Positions 42,801 through 51,893 are shown, counted from the first letter of the stretch. The stretch is DNA of 64,000 bases from Bradyrhizobium sp. BRP22 (GCF_020194175.1 NZ_JADYVX010000016.1:1-64000); one strand, 5' to 3'. Program-made: numbers and translations. Notes: a model not told the origin generated them from the letters alone.

Positions 42801-43865
42801 TCAGCGCGAGGCCACCAGCGGCCACAATTCGTCGGCGCCGCGGGCGGCGACGCGCTTGCCGAGCTCGACCGCCCAATGGCTTTCCGAGCCGAAATCGTCG
42901 CGCCAGGCCAGCGCCCGCAGCGAGTAGCGATGCAGGATATGCTCCATGGTGAAGCCGATGGCGCCGTGCACCTGGTGTGCGATGGCGCCGCCTTTCTCCG
43001 CGGCTTCGGCACAGCGGATCTTTGCAGATGCCGCTTCGAGGTATACCGCGTCATCGAACGAAGTCGCGTTGGCGACGGCGTCTGCGGCGGAGGTCGCGGC
43101 GGCCAGTGCGGCTGCGGATTCGCCAGCAAGACGTGCGAGATTGTGCTGCACCGCCTGGAATTTCGAGATCTTTTTCTCGAAGGCGACGCGCTCGTTGGAA
43201 TAGCGCACGGAGATATCGAGCATCGATTCCAGCGCGCCCGCGATCTGCAGGCTGCGGACCACGCCGCCCATCAGCATCAGCGTGGTCTGGTCAAACCCCT
43301 TGGGCGCCGGCTTGATCGCAACAGGCTCGATTTTGTCCAGCGTCACGGTATCCGACTCGTCGTAGCCGACATTGAGGCCGGCCTCGATCCGGCCCTTGCC
43401 AGCCTCGACAAGCGCGATCGAGATGCCGCCATTGCCGTGCGCCAGCACCGCGAAATGCCTTGCCGATTTTGCAAACGGCACGCCGCGGGCGCGGCCGGAC
43501 AGGGTGCCATCGGCATTGAGCGTGATGCGGTCCTTCGGGCTCGCGGGGACCACCGTCATCTCGCCGTCGGGAGAAGCGATCTTCGCCTGCGCCAGCAGCC
43601 AGCCCGCAAGCATGGTCTCGGCAAGCGGTACCGCGATCGCAAAACGGCCGGCGGCGTTGAGCACGCCAAACCCTTCGGCGAGGCTGGCGCCGGAGCCGCC
43701 GAGATCGTCCGGCACCCAGGCGAGCGGCAGGCCGGCCTCGCTCAGCGCCTGCCACAGCGGCGCTTTCCAGCTCCCCGTCTTGTCACTGTTGATGGTCTGG
43801 GCGTCGGCGAGATCCGCAAAGATTTTCTCTGCGGTCTCGACGACGATATTCTCACTCTCCGCCAC
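42801..43865 (-). CDS. acyl-CoA dehydrogenase (partner-type subunit)
   Basis: The 354-residue protein is a divergent acyl-CoA dehydrogenase (LPLAWVPDDLGGSGASLAEGFGVL, IAHQVHGAIGFTMEHILHRYSLRALAWRDDFG). GTG 43865 has TGAGGA six bases upstream. Paired with the following dehydrogenase it resembles alpha2beta2 enzymes such as those of sterol side-chain degradation. The natural substrate is unknown. It is the first gene of the leftward trio. Confidence 0.88.
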   Translation of the reverse strand: MAESENIVVETAEKIFADLADAQTINSDKTGSWKAPLWQALSEAGLPLAWVPDDLGGSGASLAEGFGVLNAAGRFAIAVPLAETMLAGWLLAQAKIASPDGEMTVVPASPKDRITLNADGTLSGRARGVPFAKSARHFAVLAHGNGGISIALVEAGKGRIEAGLNVGYDESDTVTLDKIEPVAIKPAPKGFDQTTLMLMGGVVRSLQIAGALESMLDISVRYSNERVAFEKKISKFQAVQHNLARLAGESAAALAAATSAADAVANATSFDDAVYLEAASAKIRCAEAAEKGGAIAHQVHGAIGFTMEHILHRYSLRALAWRDDFGSESHWAVELGKRVAARGADELWPLVASR

Positions 43866-44125
43866 GGCGTTCCTCAGGCTATGGAATTGGCACCTTCCGG
43901 GCGCGCCAAACTGCCGCGCCAAGTGCGTTTGCGTTCTTGCGCTTTATGATGCGGAAAAGCCATAGCCGTGACAAGCGCTGTCCGCAGGGCCGCCTGCGGC
44001 GGCGGCATGCGGCTCGCCGGCGGAAGGATAAATTCCATGCAACGGAGTTTAGGCTTGTCGCGCTTGCCGCACGATATGGTATGCCAACGGCAGAATATTT
44101 GAGCGCAAAGCAAGAGGGAGTGCTG

Positions 44126-44908
44126 ATGTCGAAGGGTGGTTTGAACGCAATCGTAACGGGCTCGGCGTCCGGCCTCGGGGCCGCGACCGCGCAGATCCTG
44201 GCCAAGGGCGGCGGGCGCGTCGTCGTCAACTATTCCAACAGCAAGAAGGAAGCCGAAGAGACCGCCGACCACTGCCGCAGTGCCGGCGCCGAGGTCGTGG
44301 TGGTGCAGGGCGACGTGTCGCGCGACGAGGACTGCCGCAAGATCGCCGCCGCGGCCGCGTCCTGGGGCGGAGTGGATGCGCTGATCAACAATGCCGGCAC
44401 CACCAAGCATGTGGCGCATGACAATCTCGAGGGGCTCTCGGCGGAAGATTTCCAGCGCATCTACGCGGTGAACACGATCGGTCCGTTCCAGATGGTGCGC
44501 GCGACGCGTTCGCTGCTTGAGGCCGCCGCGAAAGCATCGGGGCGCGCCTCGGCGGTGGTGAATGTCTCGTCGGTTGCGGGGGTCTCGGGCGTCGGCTCCT
44601 CGATCGCCTATGCCGCGAGCAAGGGCGCGCTCAACACCATGACGCTCTCGTTATCGCGCGCGCTCGCGCCGCTGATTCGCGTCAACACGGTGTGTCCCGG
44701 CTATATCGATACGCCGTGGTTCACCAAGGGCCGCGGCGAAGCCGGCGCCAAGCAGGTGCGCGATGCCGTGGTGGCGAGGGTGCCGCTGAAGGTGGCCTCG
44801 ACGGCCGAAGATATCGCGCAGCTCGTCTGCTTCCTGGCGACGCCGGCCTCGAGCAACATGACCGGCGAATGCGTGCGCATGGATGCGGGGATGCATCTGA
44901 TTTCGTAA
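44126..44908 (+). CDS. short-chain dehydrogenase/reductase
   Basis: The 260-residue classical SDR has TGSASGLG (cofactor binding), NNAGTTKH, a VNVSSVAG serine and YAASK. The sequence after the second beta strand (NYSNSKKEAEE) favours NADP. RBS AGAGGGAG precedes ATG 44126. It is divergent from the acyl-CoA dehydrogenase trio and probably reduces or oxidises a 3-hydroxy/oxo intermediate. A 3-oxoacyl reductase role is only one possibility. Confidence 0.88.
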   Translation: MSKGGLNAIVTGSASGLGAATAQILAKGGGRVVVNYSNSKKEAEETADHCRSAGAEVVVVQGDVSRDEDCRKIAAAAASWGGVDALINNAGTTKHVAHDNLEGLSAEDFQRIYAVNTIGPFQMVRATRSLLEAAAKASGRASAVVNVSSVAGVSGVGSSIAYAASKGALNTMTLSLSRALAPLIRVNTVCPGYIDTPWFTKGRGEAGAKQVRDAVVARVPLKVASTAEDIAQLVCFLATPASSNMTGECVRMDAGMHLIS

Positions 44909-44940
44909 ATCTCCGATAGCGAGCGCAACGCGTCGCGTGA

Positions 44941-44966
44941 GGTGGGCAAAGCGAAGCATGCCCACC
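44941..44966. terminator. GGTGGGCA hairpin between convergent genes
   Basis: Perfect 8-bp arms GGTGGGCA and TGCCCACC flank 10 bases. There is no T-run, so factor-independent termination is uncertain. The string GTGGGCAAAG...GCCCAC is another repeat type frequent in Bradyrhizobium. Confidence 0.5.
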
Positions 44967-45002
44967 TTGCGCGCGTTTGCGATGACGGAGCGGACGACCG
45001 CG

Positions 45003-45281
45003 CTATCGCTTGCCGGGATCGGAGATGATCCCGTTGGCCACCAGCCGGTTCCAGATGAACAGCACCACCAGCGCGCCGATCGTGGCGGTGATGAAGCCGG
45101 CGCCCTGGTCGGGGCTGTAATGGCCGATGGCCTGGCCAACCCAGGTTGCGAGAAACGCACCGGCGATCCCGAGCACCGTGGTCAGGATGAACCCGCTCGG
45201 GTTGTTGGGGCCCGGCGACAGGATCCGCGCGATGATGCCAGCGACAAAGCCGACGATGATGATCCAGAGAATGCCGCTCAT
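45003..45281 (-). CDS. GlsB/YeaQ/YmgE-family stress membrane protein
   Basis: The 92-residue protein has three membrane helices and the transglycosylase-associated family pattern (GFVAGIIARILSPGPNNPSGF, TTVLGIAGAFLATWVG). Members accumulate under general stress; function at the inner membrane is unclear. It converges on the SDR gene. Confidence 0.9.
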   Translation of the reverse strand: MSGILWIIIVGFVAGIIARILSPGPNNPSGFILTTVLGIAGAFLATWVGQAIGHYSPDQGAGFITATIGALVVLFIWNRLVANGIISDPGKR

Positions 45282-45323
45282 GGCGGTCGTCCTTTCCTGA
45301 GGCGAGAGATCAGCGTCTGGCAG

Positions 45324-45920
45324 TCAGATCCGCCTCGAGACTTCTTCGTCGTTCGGCAGCCGTCCGTCCGGCGTCAGATGATTGATCGCATCGGGCAGAT
45401 ACTGGCTCAAGCCGCGCAGCAGGTCGTCGCGCGACAGGCCGCTTTGCGCGGAGATCTGGTCGATCTGGTCGGCGCCCAATGCATTGGCGAGGTCGCCCGG
45501 CGCGACCTGCTTGTTCGGGCCGTTGCTGACCCAGGAATCGGCTTGGTCGCGCAGACCGTTGTCCTGGAGTTGCTTGAGGAGATCGCCAAGTCCGCCGCTC
45601 AGGATGGTACCTGCGGCGCCGCCCGCAAGCAGTCCGCCAAGGCCACCCTTGAGCAGATCGCTCAAGCCGCCGCCGGCGCCGCCGGGCAAGCCTGCAGTGA
45701 CGACATTGCCGGGCGGGGGAGCAGGTGTCGGCGACGGGGCCGGAGCCGACTTCGGTGCTTCGCCGGGCTGATTGGTGAAATGCTTGACCGCCTTCCAGGC
45801 CAGGAGTGCCAGGATGGCCATGGTCATTGGCGACATGCCGCCCTTGTCGGATTCGGCGCTCGGCGTGCTGGGCCCACGCGGGCCGTTCTGCATGCCGTTG
45901 AGTACGTCGAGTAAACCCAT
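45324..45920 (-). CDS. YidB-like (DUF937) protein
   Basis: The 198-residue protein starts MGLLDVLNGM and ends with the YidB block (GLSQYLPDAINHLTPDGRLPNDEE). The middle has one hydrophobic stretch (MTMAILALLAWKAV), a Pro/Ala linker and Gly-rich repeats (GGLGGLLAGGAAG). GGGAGA precedes the ATG. Function unknown. It lies 42 bp before the GlsB gene and is probably co-transcribed with it. Confidence 0.8.
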   Translation of the reverse strand: MGLLDVLNGMQNGPRGPSTPSAESDKGGMSPMTMAILALLAWKAVKHFTNQPGEAPKSAPAPSPTPAPPPGNVVTAGLPGGAGGGLSDLLKGGLGGLLAGGAAGTILSGGLGDLLKQLQDNGLRDQADSWVSNGPNKQVAPGDLANALGADQIDQISAQSGLSRDDLLRGLSQYLPDAINHLTPDGRLPNDEEVSRRI

Positions 45921-46065
45921 CGTTTTCTCCCGCGTATCTGCCCCGCGGCGAAAACATAACGGCGCCCCATGACGGTTACAAGGCATGGCCGCGGGCTGCG
46001 CTTCCGCTCGGTAGGCACAAAATACCAACTCTGCTATCGGTTATGGTTGGGAGGTTGAACGTCGG

Positions 46066-47070
46066 ATGAATGCTTTGGATCGACCGATCGGGATCGCCGG
46101 CGCCGGCAGCATCGGCTGTTTTGTCGGCGGCATGCTGGCCGCCGCCGGTCGCAAGGTGGCGCTGCTGGCGCGGCCGCGCGTGGTCGATGAGATCAGGAGC
46201 AACGGGCTGTGCCTGACCGGCTTTGACGGTTCGGAGCAAAGGCTCTCCGTGAGCGAGATCACGCTGTCGGACGATCCCTCGATTTTTAACGAGGCGGGCG
46301 CGGTGCTGGTGACAGTCAAAAGCGCGGATACCGGAGACATGGCCGACATCATCGGCCGCCATGCGCCTGAAGATGCCGTCATCATCAGCCTGCAGAATGG
46401 CGTCGGCAATGTCGGCCTGTTGCGCCAGCGCTTGCCGGGACGAAGGGTGCTGGGCGGCATGGTGCCGTTCAACGTGGTCGCGCTGGGCGGGGGGAGGTTT
46501 CACCGCTCGACCTCCGGCGCGATCGTCGTCGAACAGGATGCCGCTCGCACGGCGCAAGCATTGTCGGTGCCCGGCCTTGCGATGCGCCCGACCGACAATA
46601 TCGACGGCGTGCAGTGGGGCAAGCTGATCCTCAATCTCAACAACGCGCTGAATGCGCTGTCCGACATCCCGCTGCGCCGGCAGCTTGCGCAGCGAAGCTG
46701 GCGCAAGCTGTTCGCCGACCAGATGGCGGAGGGCCTCGCGGTGATCAGGGCTGACGGCATCGAGCCGGTCTCGCCGACGCCGATTCCGGCCGGCCTGATG
46801 CCGCCGCTGTTGCGGCTGCCCGATGCGATCTTCGAGCCGCTGCTCGGGCGCACCATGAAGATAGACCCTGAGGCGCGCTCCTCGATGTGGGAGGATCTCA
46901 AGCGCTCACGCCGTACCGAGATCGATTATCTGCAGGGAGTCATCACAGCCATCGCCGACCGGCACGGACTGAAGGCGCCGCTGTCGCGGCGAATCGTCGA
47001 TCTGGTCAAGCAAGCCGAGGCGGCGGGGAAGGGCTCGCCCCGGCTGACGCCGGAGCAAATCCGCGGCTGA
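46066..47070 (+). CDS. 2-dehydropantoate 2-reductase family (ketopantoate reductase-like)
   Basis: The 334-residue protein has the NADPH motif GAGSIGCFVGG near the N-terminus, the ILNLNNALNALSDIPL block and a C-terminal helical domain typical of PanE/ApbA. It may make pantoate for coenzyme A, or be one of the paralogues with another 2-oxoacid substrate. Bradyrhizobia often have several copies. Confidence 0.88.
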   Translation: MNALDRPIGIAGAGSIGCFVGGMLAAAGRKVALLARPRVVDEIRSNGLCLTGFDGSEQRLSVSEITLSDDPSIFNEAGAVLVTVKSADTGDMADIIGRHAPEDAVIISLQNGVGNVGLLRQRLPGRRVLGGMVPFNVVALGGGRFHRSTSGAIVVEQDAARTAQALSVPGLAMRPTDNIDGVQWGKLILNLNNALNALSDIPLRRQLAQRSWRKLFADQMAEGLAVIRADGIEPVSPTPIPAGLMPPLLRLPDAIFEPLLGRTMKIDPEARSSMWEDLKRSRRTEIDYLQGVITAIADRHGLKAPLSRRIVDLVKQAEAAGKGSPRLTPEQIRG

Positions 47071-47130
47071 TGCGTTGAAAAGATACCGATGTTGCGCGAA
47101 TTTCAGCGCGGACATGACGAGGAACGATCG

Positions 47131-47358
47131 ATGACACGGATTTTCGCAGCACTGTGGTCGATTGCAGCACTGGCTGCAGCGTCAGTCGCGCCCTCGCATG
47201 CCGCGCCGCCGACGGTCGTCCCCTCGCCGGGCTATGATGCGCGATTGCAGGAGAGCGGTGGGGCGGCATCGAGGGCGCCGACCTATTACGAGCCGTTCAT
47301 GCCGGCACCCAAGCCGGTCGTGCCACGCCGCACCAAGCGGACCTATCATCCGCGCTAG
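47131..47358 (+). CDS. small exported hypothetical protein (75 aa)
   Basis: The protein has a signal peptide (MTRIFAALWSIAALAAASVAPSHA) and a short mature part rich in proline and arginine (PTYYEPFMPAPKPVVPRRTKRTYHPR). GAGGAAC precedes ATG 47131; an ATG 14 codons upstream is also in frame. Function unknown. A strong hairpin overlaps its stop codon. Confidence 0.6.
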   Translation: MTRIFAALWSIAALAAASVAPSHAAPPTVVPSPGYDARLQESGGAASRAPTYYEPFMPAPKPVVPRRTKRTYHPR

Positions 47359-47460
47359 AGCATTTTCGGTTCTGATTGAATCAGAACCGAAGCTCTAGAT
47401 TCTTGTTTTGACGCGTTTTCTTCACGCGAACCGGTATCCACTTCGCTCGAAAACGCTCTA
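47356..47460. repeat. hairpin-forming repeat after the small exported gene
   Basis: A perfect 13-bp inverted repeat (TTCGGTTCTGATT and its complement, 47365-47391) is enclosed by TAGAGC/GCTCTA. Then follow GATTCTTGTTTTGACGCG and CGCTCGAAAACGCTCT. It begins inside the stop codon of the small gene and could end its transcript. A half copy (GAATCAGAATCGAAGCTCT) lies at about 21050 downstream of the MmgE/PrpD promoter region. Confidence 0.75.
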
Positions 47461-47490
47461 AGGCGCTGTTCGATCGTGGAGTGAGTCTCT

Positions 47491-47582
47491 GTAGCCCGGG
47501 TGGAGCGAAGCGCAACCCGGGACATTTTCCTTGAGGCGTTCGCAGGCGGCCCCGGGTTACGCTTCGCTTCACCCGGGGCTAC
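47491..47582. repeat. palindromic repeat, GTAGCCCGGGTGGAGCG family (copy 3)
   Basis: GTAGCCCGGGTGGAGCGAAG at one end is complementary to CTTCACCCGGGGCTAC at the other, with inner GCGCAACCCGGG/CCCGGGTTACGC. It is the closest match to the copy at 40714 and again lies between convergent genes. Confidence 0.9.
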
Positions 47583-47595
47583 GATCCCAACGCGT

Positions 47596-48240
47596 TCAGC
47601 TACGCTGCTTGGCCTTGGTGGACGGTGCCTGCGGCTGCGAATTAAAGATCTTCTTGAACTCGTTCCAGCTCGAGGACAGCCGTGGCCACTCGCAGGAGAA
47701 CGAGTCCTTCGCGCATTTGGCGGCTCTGATGCGCTCGGCCTGCTTGACCGGGCTTGCCACCGGCACCGGCACCCGCACCGTCTCGGTCCGCAATGTCACT
47801 TTCTCGATGCCTGGCTGCGCAGGCGATTGCATCGGCTGTTGTGCCTGCACTTGCGCTTCCGCCTCCTGCTGCTGCTTCAAGGCCAGCGCCGCGGTCATGC
47901 TCTCGCGACGCTGCTTTTCCAGATAGCGTGCATATTCCTGGTCGATCTTCTTCTGTTCTTCCGGCGTGGGGTTGGGTCCGGAGATGTCGAATGAACGATC
48001 CTGGAGGAAGTCATAATAAGTGTAGCCGCCACCCACTTTGCGGCGACCGGCGAATTTCGCGTTGCAGTCGGCAAGTTGCGACGTCTTTTCTTGCTTCGTC
48101 TTCGCCTTCTCGGCGATGTCAGCGCATTCCTCGAAATCCCTCGGGGTGCTGCGCCACCATTGCGCGTCAACGCGCGCCGGCGCGAGCATGGCTGCACCGG
48201 CGACGGCAACACTGAGCATCAACAGACGCGAGGCGATCAC
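47596..48240 (-). CDS. exported hypothetical protein
   Basis: With a GTG start at 48240 the 214-residue protein has a signal peptide (SRLLMLSVAVAGAAMLAPARVDA) followed by QWWRSTPRDFEECADIAEKA. The region has four cysteines, a YTYYDFLQDRSFDISGPNPTPEEQKKID block, a Gln/Ala-rich coiled-coil-like stretch and a basic end. ATG 48333 would add 31 residues. I recall similar unannotated proteins in Bradyrhizobium; no function is assigned. Confidence 0.7.
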   Translation of the reverse strand: MIASRLLMLSVAVAGAAMLAPARVDAQWWRSTPRDFEECADIAEKAKTKQEKTSQLADCNAKFAGRRKVGGGYTYYDFLQDRSFDISGPNPTPEEQKKIDQEYARYLEKQRRESMTAALALKQQQEAEAQVQAQQPMQSPAQPGIEKVTLRTETVRVPVPVASPVKQAERIRAAKCAKDSFSCEWPRLSSSWNEFKKIFNSQPQAPSTKAKQRS

Positions 48241-48499
48241 AGAGGCATTTCCAGCCAGATTCGAAGCAGCGGGAGAGTTGGGCGGATTGTCGGCATTTTC
48301 ATGGCGCTTGTCACGACGGAACCGCGCGTCCACAAGCTATCGGAGATGCTTGATGCACCGATGACGTCTCGCTTCAACTAAAATTTTCAAGAAATTTCAA
48401 GATGAAGGAGCCAGGTCCGACCACATTGGCCGACACGCGATAAGGGTCACCACCGCCAGTCAGGCGTACAGAAAGTTCCCTCAATAAGCAATCGTGTGG

Positions 48500-48532
48500 G
48501 CCGACCTCCCCCAAGGCGCGGGGGAGGTCGGC
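48500..48532 (-). terminator. 12-bp stem hairpin after the peroxidase gene
   Basis: GCCGACCTCCCC and GGGGAGGTCGGC are perfect arms around a 9-base loop, 13 bp past the peroxidase stop codon. No T-run follows on the minus strand, so it may be a transcript-end or repeat structure rather than an intrinsic terminator. The rest of the 304-bp gap (48241-48544) shows nothing else. Confidence 0.55.
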
Positions 48533-48544
48533 GAGTTCCATGCA

Positions 48545-50299
48545 CTATTCCATCACGCTTGCAAAGCGCATCCATTTGGCAATCGAATCGATTTCCGTGT
48601 TGTCGTTCATCCGCAGCGGGCTCTGTTTCGGGTGGAACCCGCGCGACAGCGCGGAATCGGGATCCGCCAGAAGGACGCCGATGAAGGTCGAAGCGACCAG
48701 GAAGCTGCCGACCTCGCCGAGCCGATTGCCGCCGCCATTTTCCGCTTCGGCCAGGATGTAGAACCACAGCGGCGTCCGCTCATGGAACTTGGACTGCGAG
48801 TTCTTGAGGAAGTTGCGCAGGTCCGGCTTCGAACCGAAGACGGTCGATATGTCGGCAATCGGGGCCGATTGAACCGCGCCGGTCTGCCTGAGATGGCTAT
48901 GGAGAGCCTGTCCGGTGGGAAGCCTCAGATTGTAGCCGCGGCGGAGATTGCGGCGTGCGAGGCTCTTGAACAGCGCCTTCAGTTGCGGGTCGGTCTCGTC
49001 ATTGCCCTCCTTGATCATCTCGTTCAAAGGCGGCGCCAGCGCGGTGTCGATCTTTCGGGCCACACGTGGCGGCGTCAGATTGCCGACAAAGCGCGCCCAA
49101 TCGATCACCCAGATCTTCGGGAGGCGCTTGCCGGTGTTGATGGCGCCACCGCCACCGGTAAACTCGAATAGATCATTGAGGGTGGCTCTTGGAGCTATCC
49201 CGGCTTCGGGCCCAAAGTTCTTGTTGTAGTCGTAGGCGCCGCGGACCATCGAGTGGCCGAAGCGGTAGGCAGCCACGGAGAATTCAAGCGGCAGTGCGTT
49301 GCCGAGCCTGGTGTTCTGCCGACGCGAGTCGAACTCGGCCCTGAACTTGAAGAAATGCGACGCCCGGTCCTGAATGACGCGGTTCACCACGGCCGGATCG
49401 CAAACGCCCTTCAGGTAGCCTTCGACCGCCAGCCACTGGTAGTGCAGCCGCGTCAGCGTCTGGGCCGATGCGAAATCCGGAATCCAGCCGGTGTCGTGGC
49501 TTTCGAGGAAGTCGATGGCCCGGTTGTGAAACCGCAGGAAGCTCAGATGAAACTGCGCGACGACGAGGTTTTCGTCGTTGCGGGTGTCTCCGATCAGCGC
49601 ACGCTGCGGCAACGTGTCGGAGAACTTGGCGAATTCCGACGGAGGCAGCGACGCCTGGGCAACGCGCAAGGCTGCGTTGCGGACCGCAGGCTGCACCTGC
49701 ACGTAACGCGGCAGGTCGCGGTGCTCGTCCAGCCCATCCGGGAGGGGAGCCGGATTGATCGACGTTCCAACGCGCATCTTGTTTCGAAGCGTCGGATGGC
49801 GCAGGCCCGATATCACGGTCGCGACGTCGGCTGTGATGTCGGGACCCACCGGCGAGCCGCCATAGACGCTGTCGAGATCGAAGCGCGGCGTGCGCGCGTT
49901 TCTCAAGCTGCTTTCGACGGTCGAAGACGGCACCGGCGGATGCGCGTTCTCGATCTTGCTGATCGCCGTCTCGCGGTCGGTGCGTGCGGTCAATTCATGG
50001 TCGAGGAATTGGCCCCAATAGGTCAGCACCGGCGGCATGGTTGAGTCCGCACCACCAGGTCCGCCTGCCTCGATCATGAGATTGCCGAGCCCGTCGATCT
50101 CGTCCACCGTCGTCTGCGATTCAGGCAGGTAATGCTCCGGCGCGTCGAGCGGCGGAACGAAGTAGCCGAAGTCGGCCTGCTCATCGACCGCGATATCAGG
50201 CACCGCGGGTGGTGCAGCACGTGCAATGGCGCGTGCAGTGAGGGGGCTTGGACCTTTCTCTTTTTCGCGGCCGCTGTGGGATTGGAACAGGATCGTCAT
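48545..50299 (-). CDS. animal-type haem peroxidase (peroxidase-cyclooxygenase superfamily)
   Basis: The 584-residue protein matches animal haem peroxidases: distal site WGQFLDHELT (Asp100, His101), GDTRNDENLVVAQFHLSFLRFHNR, and the proximal region AYRFGHSMVRGAY (His349). It has no signal peptide and no calcium-repeat tail, unlike secreted bacterial peroxicins. The substrate is unknown; halide or organic peroxidation is possible. GGAGGATT precedes ATG 50299. It stands alone, with a hairpin after it. Confidence 0.9.
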   Translation of the reverse strand: MTILFQSHSGREKEKGPSPLTARAIARAAPPAVPDIAVDEQADFGYFVPPLDAPEHYLPESQTTVDEIDGLGNLMIEAGGPGGADSTMPPVLTYWGQFLDHELTARTDRETAISKIENAHPPVPSSTVESSLRNARTPRFDLDSVYGGSPVGPDITADVATVISGLRHPTLRNKMRVGTSINPAPLPDGLDEHRDLPRYVQVQPAVRNAALRVAQASLPPSEFAKFSDTLPQRALIGDTRNDENLVVAQFHLSFLRFHNRAIDFLESHDTGWIPDFASAQTLTRLHYQWLAVEGYLKGVCDPAVVNRVIQDRASHFFKFRAEFDSRRQNTRLGNALPLEFSVAAYRFGHSMVRGAYDYNKNFGPEAGIAPRATLNDLFEFTGGGGAINTGKRLPKIWVIDWARFVGNLTPPRVARKIDTALAPPLNEMIKEGNDETDPQLKALFKSLARRNLRRGYNLRLPTGQALHSHLRQTGAVQSAPIADISTVFGSKPDLRNFLKNSQSKFHERTPLWFYILAEAENGGGNRLGEVGSFLVASTFIGVLLADPDSALSRGFHPKQSPLRMNDNTEIDSIAKWMRFASVME

Positions 50300-50570
50300 C
50301 GCAAATCCTCCAGATGATCCACCCGGGGCGCGATCTTTTTGTCTCGGTTGCCATATTGTCAACGAACAATCTTAGGTCATTATGCCTCAGCGCATTGTGG
50401 GGCAGTTCATAGAAATTCGCCAAAAAGTGTTTTCGATCGTTCACGCCGCCGATGCTAGGGACGGCAGCGTTGCGATGAATGGCGGTGCCTCGCAGCACGA
50501 TCTGCCTATGCGCCGGGATGACTGCTGCAAGCCGGCCAACCGGGTGCGATGTGTTCACGGCAAGGCGGCC

Positions 50571-51011
50571 TCACTCGGCCTTGTTGCCGTCCGCTTGGCT
50601 CTCTTCCTTGACGAAGGCGAGCAGCTTCAATGTCAGGAAGGTGAAGACGGCAATCGTCACGGCCACGTCAAAGCTGCCAAGTCCGACCGAAAGCCCCATC
50701 GCCCCAGTCGCCCATAGGCTCGCCGCTGTCGCCGTGCCGTGAACGGAGGTGCCATGCTTGAGGATGGCGCCGCCGCCGATGAAGCCGATGCCGGTGATCA
50801 GCCCTTCGATCACTTTGCCCATGCCGTCCGGCGAGCCGCTGAGCAGCGTTTCGCTGGCCTGGACAAAGCCGCAACTGGCCATCGCCACCAGCGGGAAAGT
50901 TCGCAGCCCTGCGCTGCGGGCGCTCTGCTCGCGGTCCCAGCCGATCGGCACGGCAAGCACGAAAGCCGTGGCCAGCACCAGGAAATGCGTACCGATCTGC
51001 TGCCAGTCCAA
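50571..51011 (-). CDS. MgtC/SapB-family membrane protein
   Basis: The 146-residue protein has about four or five membrane helices and family blocks PIGWDREQSARSAGLRTFPLVAM and GIGFIGGGAILK. MgtC/SapB proteins affect magnesium or acid adaptation, partly through the F1Fo ATPase, though most are uncharacterised. It lacks the long C-terminal domain of MgtC itself. Confidence 0.9.
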   Translation of the reverse strand: MDWQQIGTHFLVLATAFVLAVPIGWDREQSARSAGLRTFPLVAMASCGFVQASETLLSGSPDGMGKVIEGLITGIGFIGGGAILKHGTSVHGTATAASLWATGAMGLSVGLGSFDVAVTIAVFTFLTLKLLAFVKEESQADGNKAE

Positions 51012-51218
51012 GATCCGCCTCGCTGCAAGTCGACGCCCGGCAAAGTCGATATCCGCGGCCAGCCGGCCTTCAACAATGCGGGATGAGGCTTCAATGTTCC
51101 AGCTCAGGCGGCCTTCACGGACGCCTGGAATTCAGCCGGCGGCGTTATCCCGCTACACAGTCTGGCGATCAGGCTTTCAGTCTGCTATGAGGTGCCGAAA
51201 CTCCACATGGGGGTTCGC

Positions 51219-51295
<77 letters not shown>

Positions 51296-51375
51296 GTCTC
51301 AAAATGCAAGAAGCCCAATAAATATAGGCGTTGTTCGCCATGCGCGCGAACCAAAGGCCAAACGCACGCCGCAGT

Positions 51376-51702
51376 TCATACCTGTTCGTCCAATTGAGTG
51401 ACCCTGGTGGCGAGCTGATAGCCACCGTTGCGGACAGTCTTGAATATGTGGGTCGCACCGCCGTCCGAAAGCTTGCGTCGCAGGCGGCTGACTAGCACAT
51501 CGATCGAGCGGTCCAGGACGTCGCCATCGCGCCCCCGTGTCAGATCGAGCAGTTGATCTCGCGAGAGCACGCGGCCGGGGCGATCAAGAAAGGTCAAGAG
51601 CAGATCGAACTCGGCGCCGGTTAGTTCGATATTGCCGCCCCGCGGATCGACCACCGACCGGGCAAACGGATCTGCTACGAAGATCGAGAGCGACACGATC
51701 AC
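51376..51702 (-). pseudogene. truncated OmpR/PhoB-type response regulator (DNA-binding domain only)
   Basis: The frame encodes a complete winged-helix effector domain (ELTGAEFDLLLTFLDRPGRVLSRDQLLDLTRG, then RSIDVLVSRLRRKLSD and KTVRNGGYQL), but the ~120-residue receiver domain that should precede it is missing. Upstream DNA does not encode it in any frame. It lies 80 bp past tRNA-Arg, a common integration point, so it may be left from an insertion or deletion. It could still be expressed as a phosphorylation-independent DNA-binding protein. Confidence 0.75.
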
Positions 51703-51893
51703 GGCCTTGCTGGCCGTTCACACAAGAGGAAACCGCCAATCGTTCACCATGGAATCGCCGGGGGCGTGGGTTTCACAAGTCTCGATTGATCTTCTTCGAG
51801 ATCCTCGATGAATGAAGCGGCTTCCTGGGGGAGCGGAGCGAAGTGAAGGCACGTTCGCCGGCGATGAGGCTGATGTCGCAGAAACGACTCCTC

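Noticed and set aside
40910..42952. 680-codon rightward open frame opposite a crotonase and an acyl-CoA dehydrogenase
   Set aside because: The opposite strand encodes two clear families with good starts; this frame has only low-complexity Gly/Ala/Arg/Asp-rich sequence.
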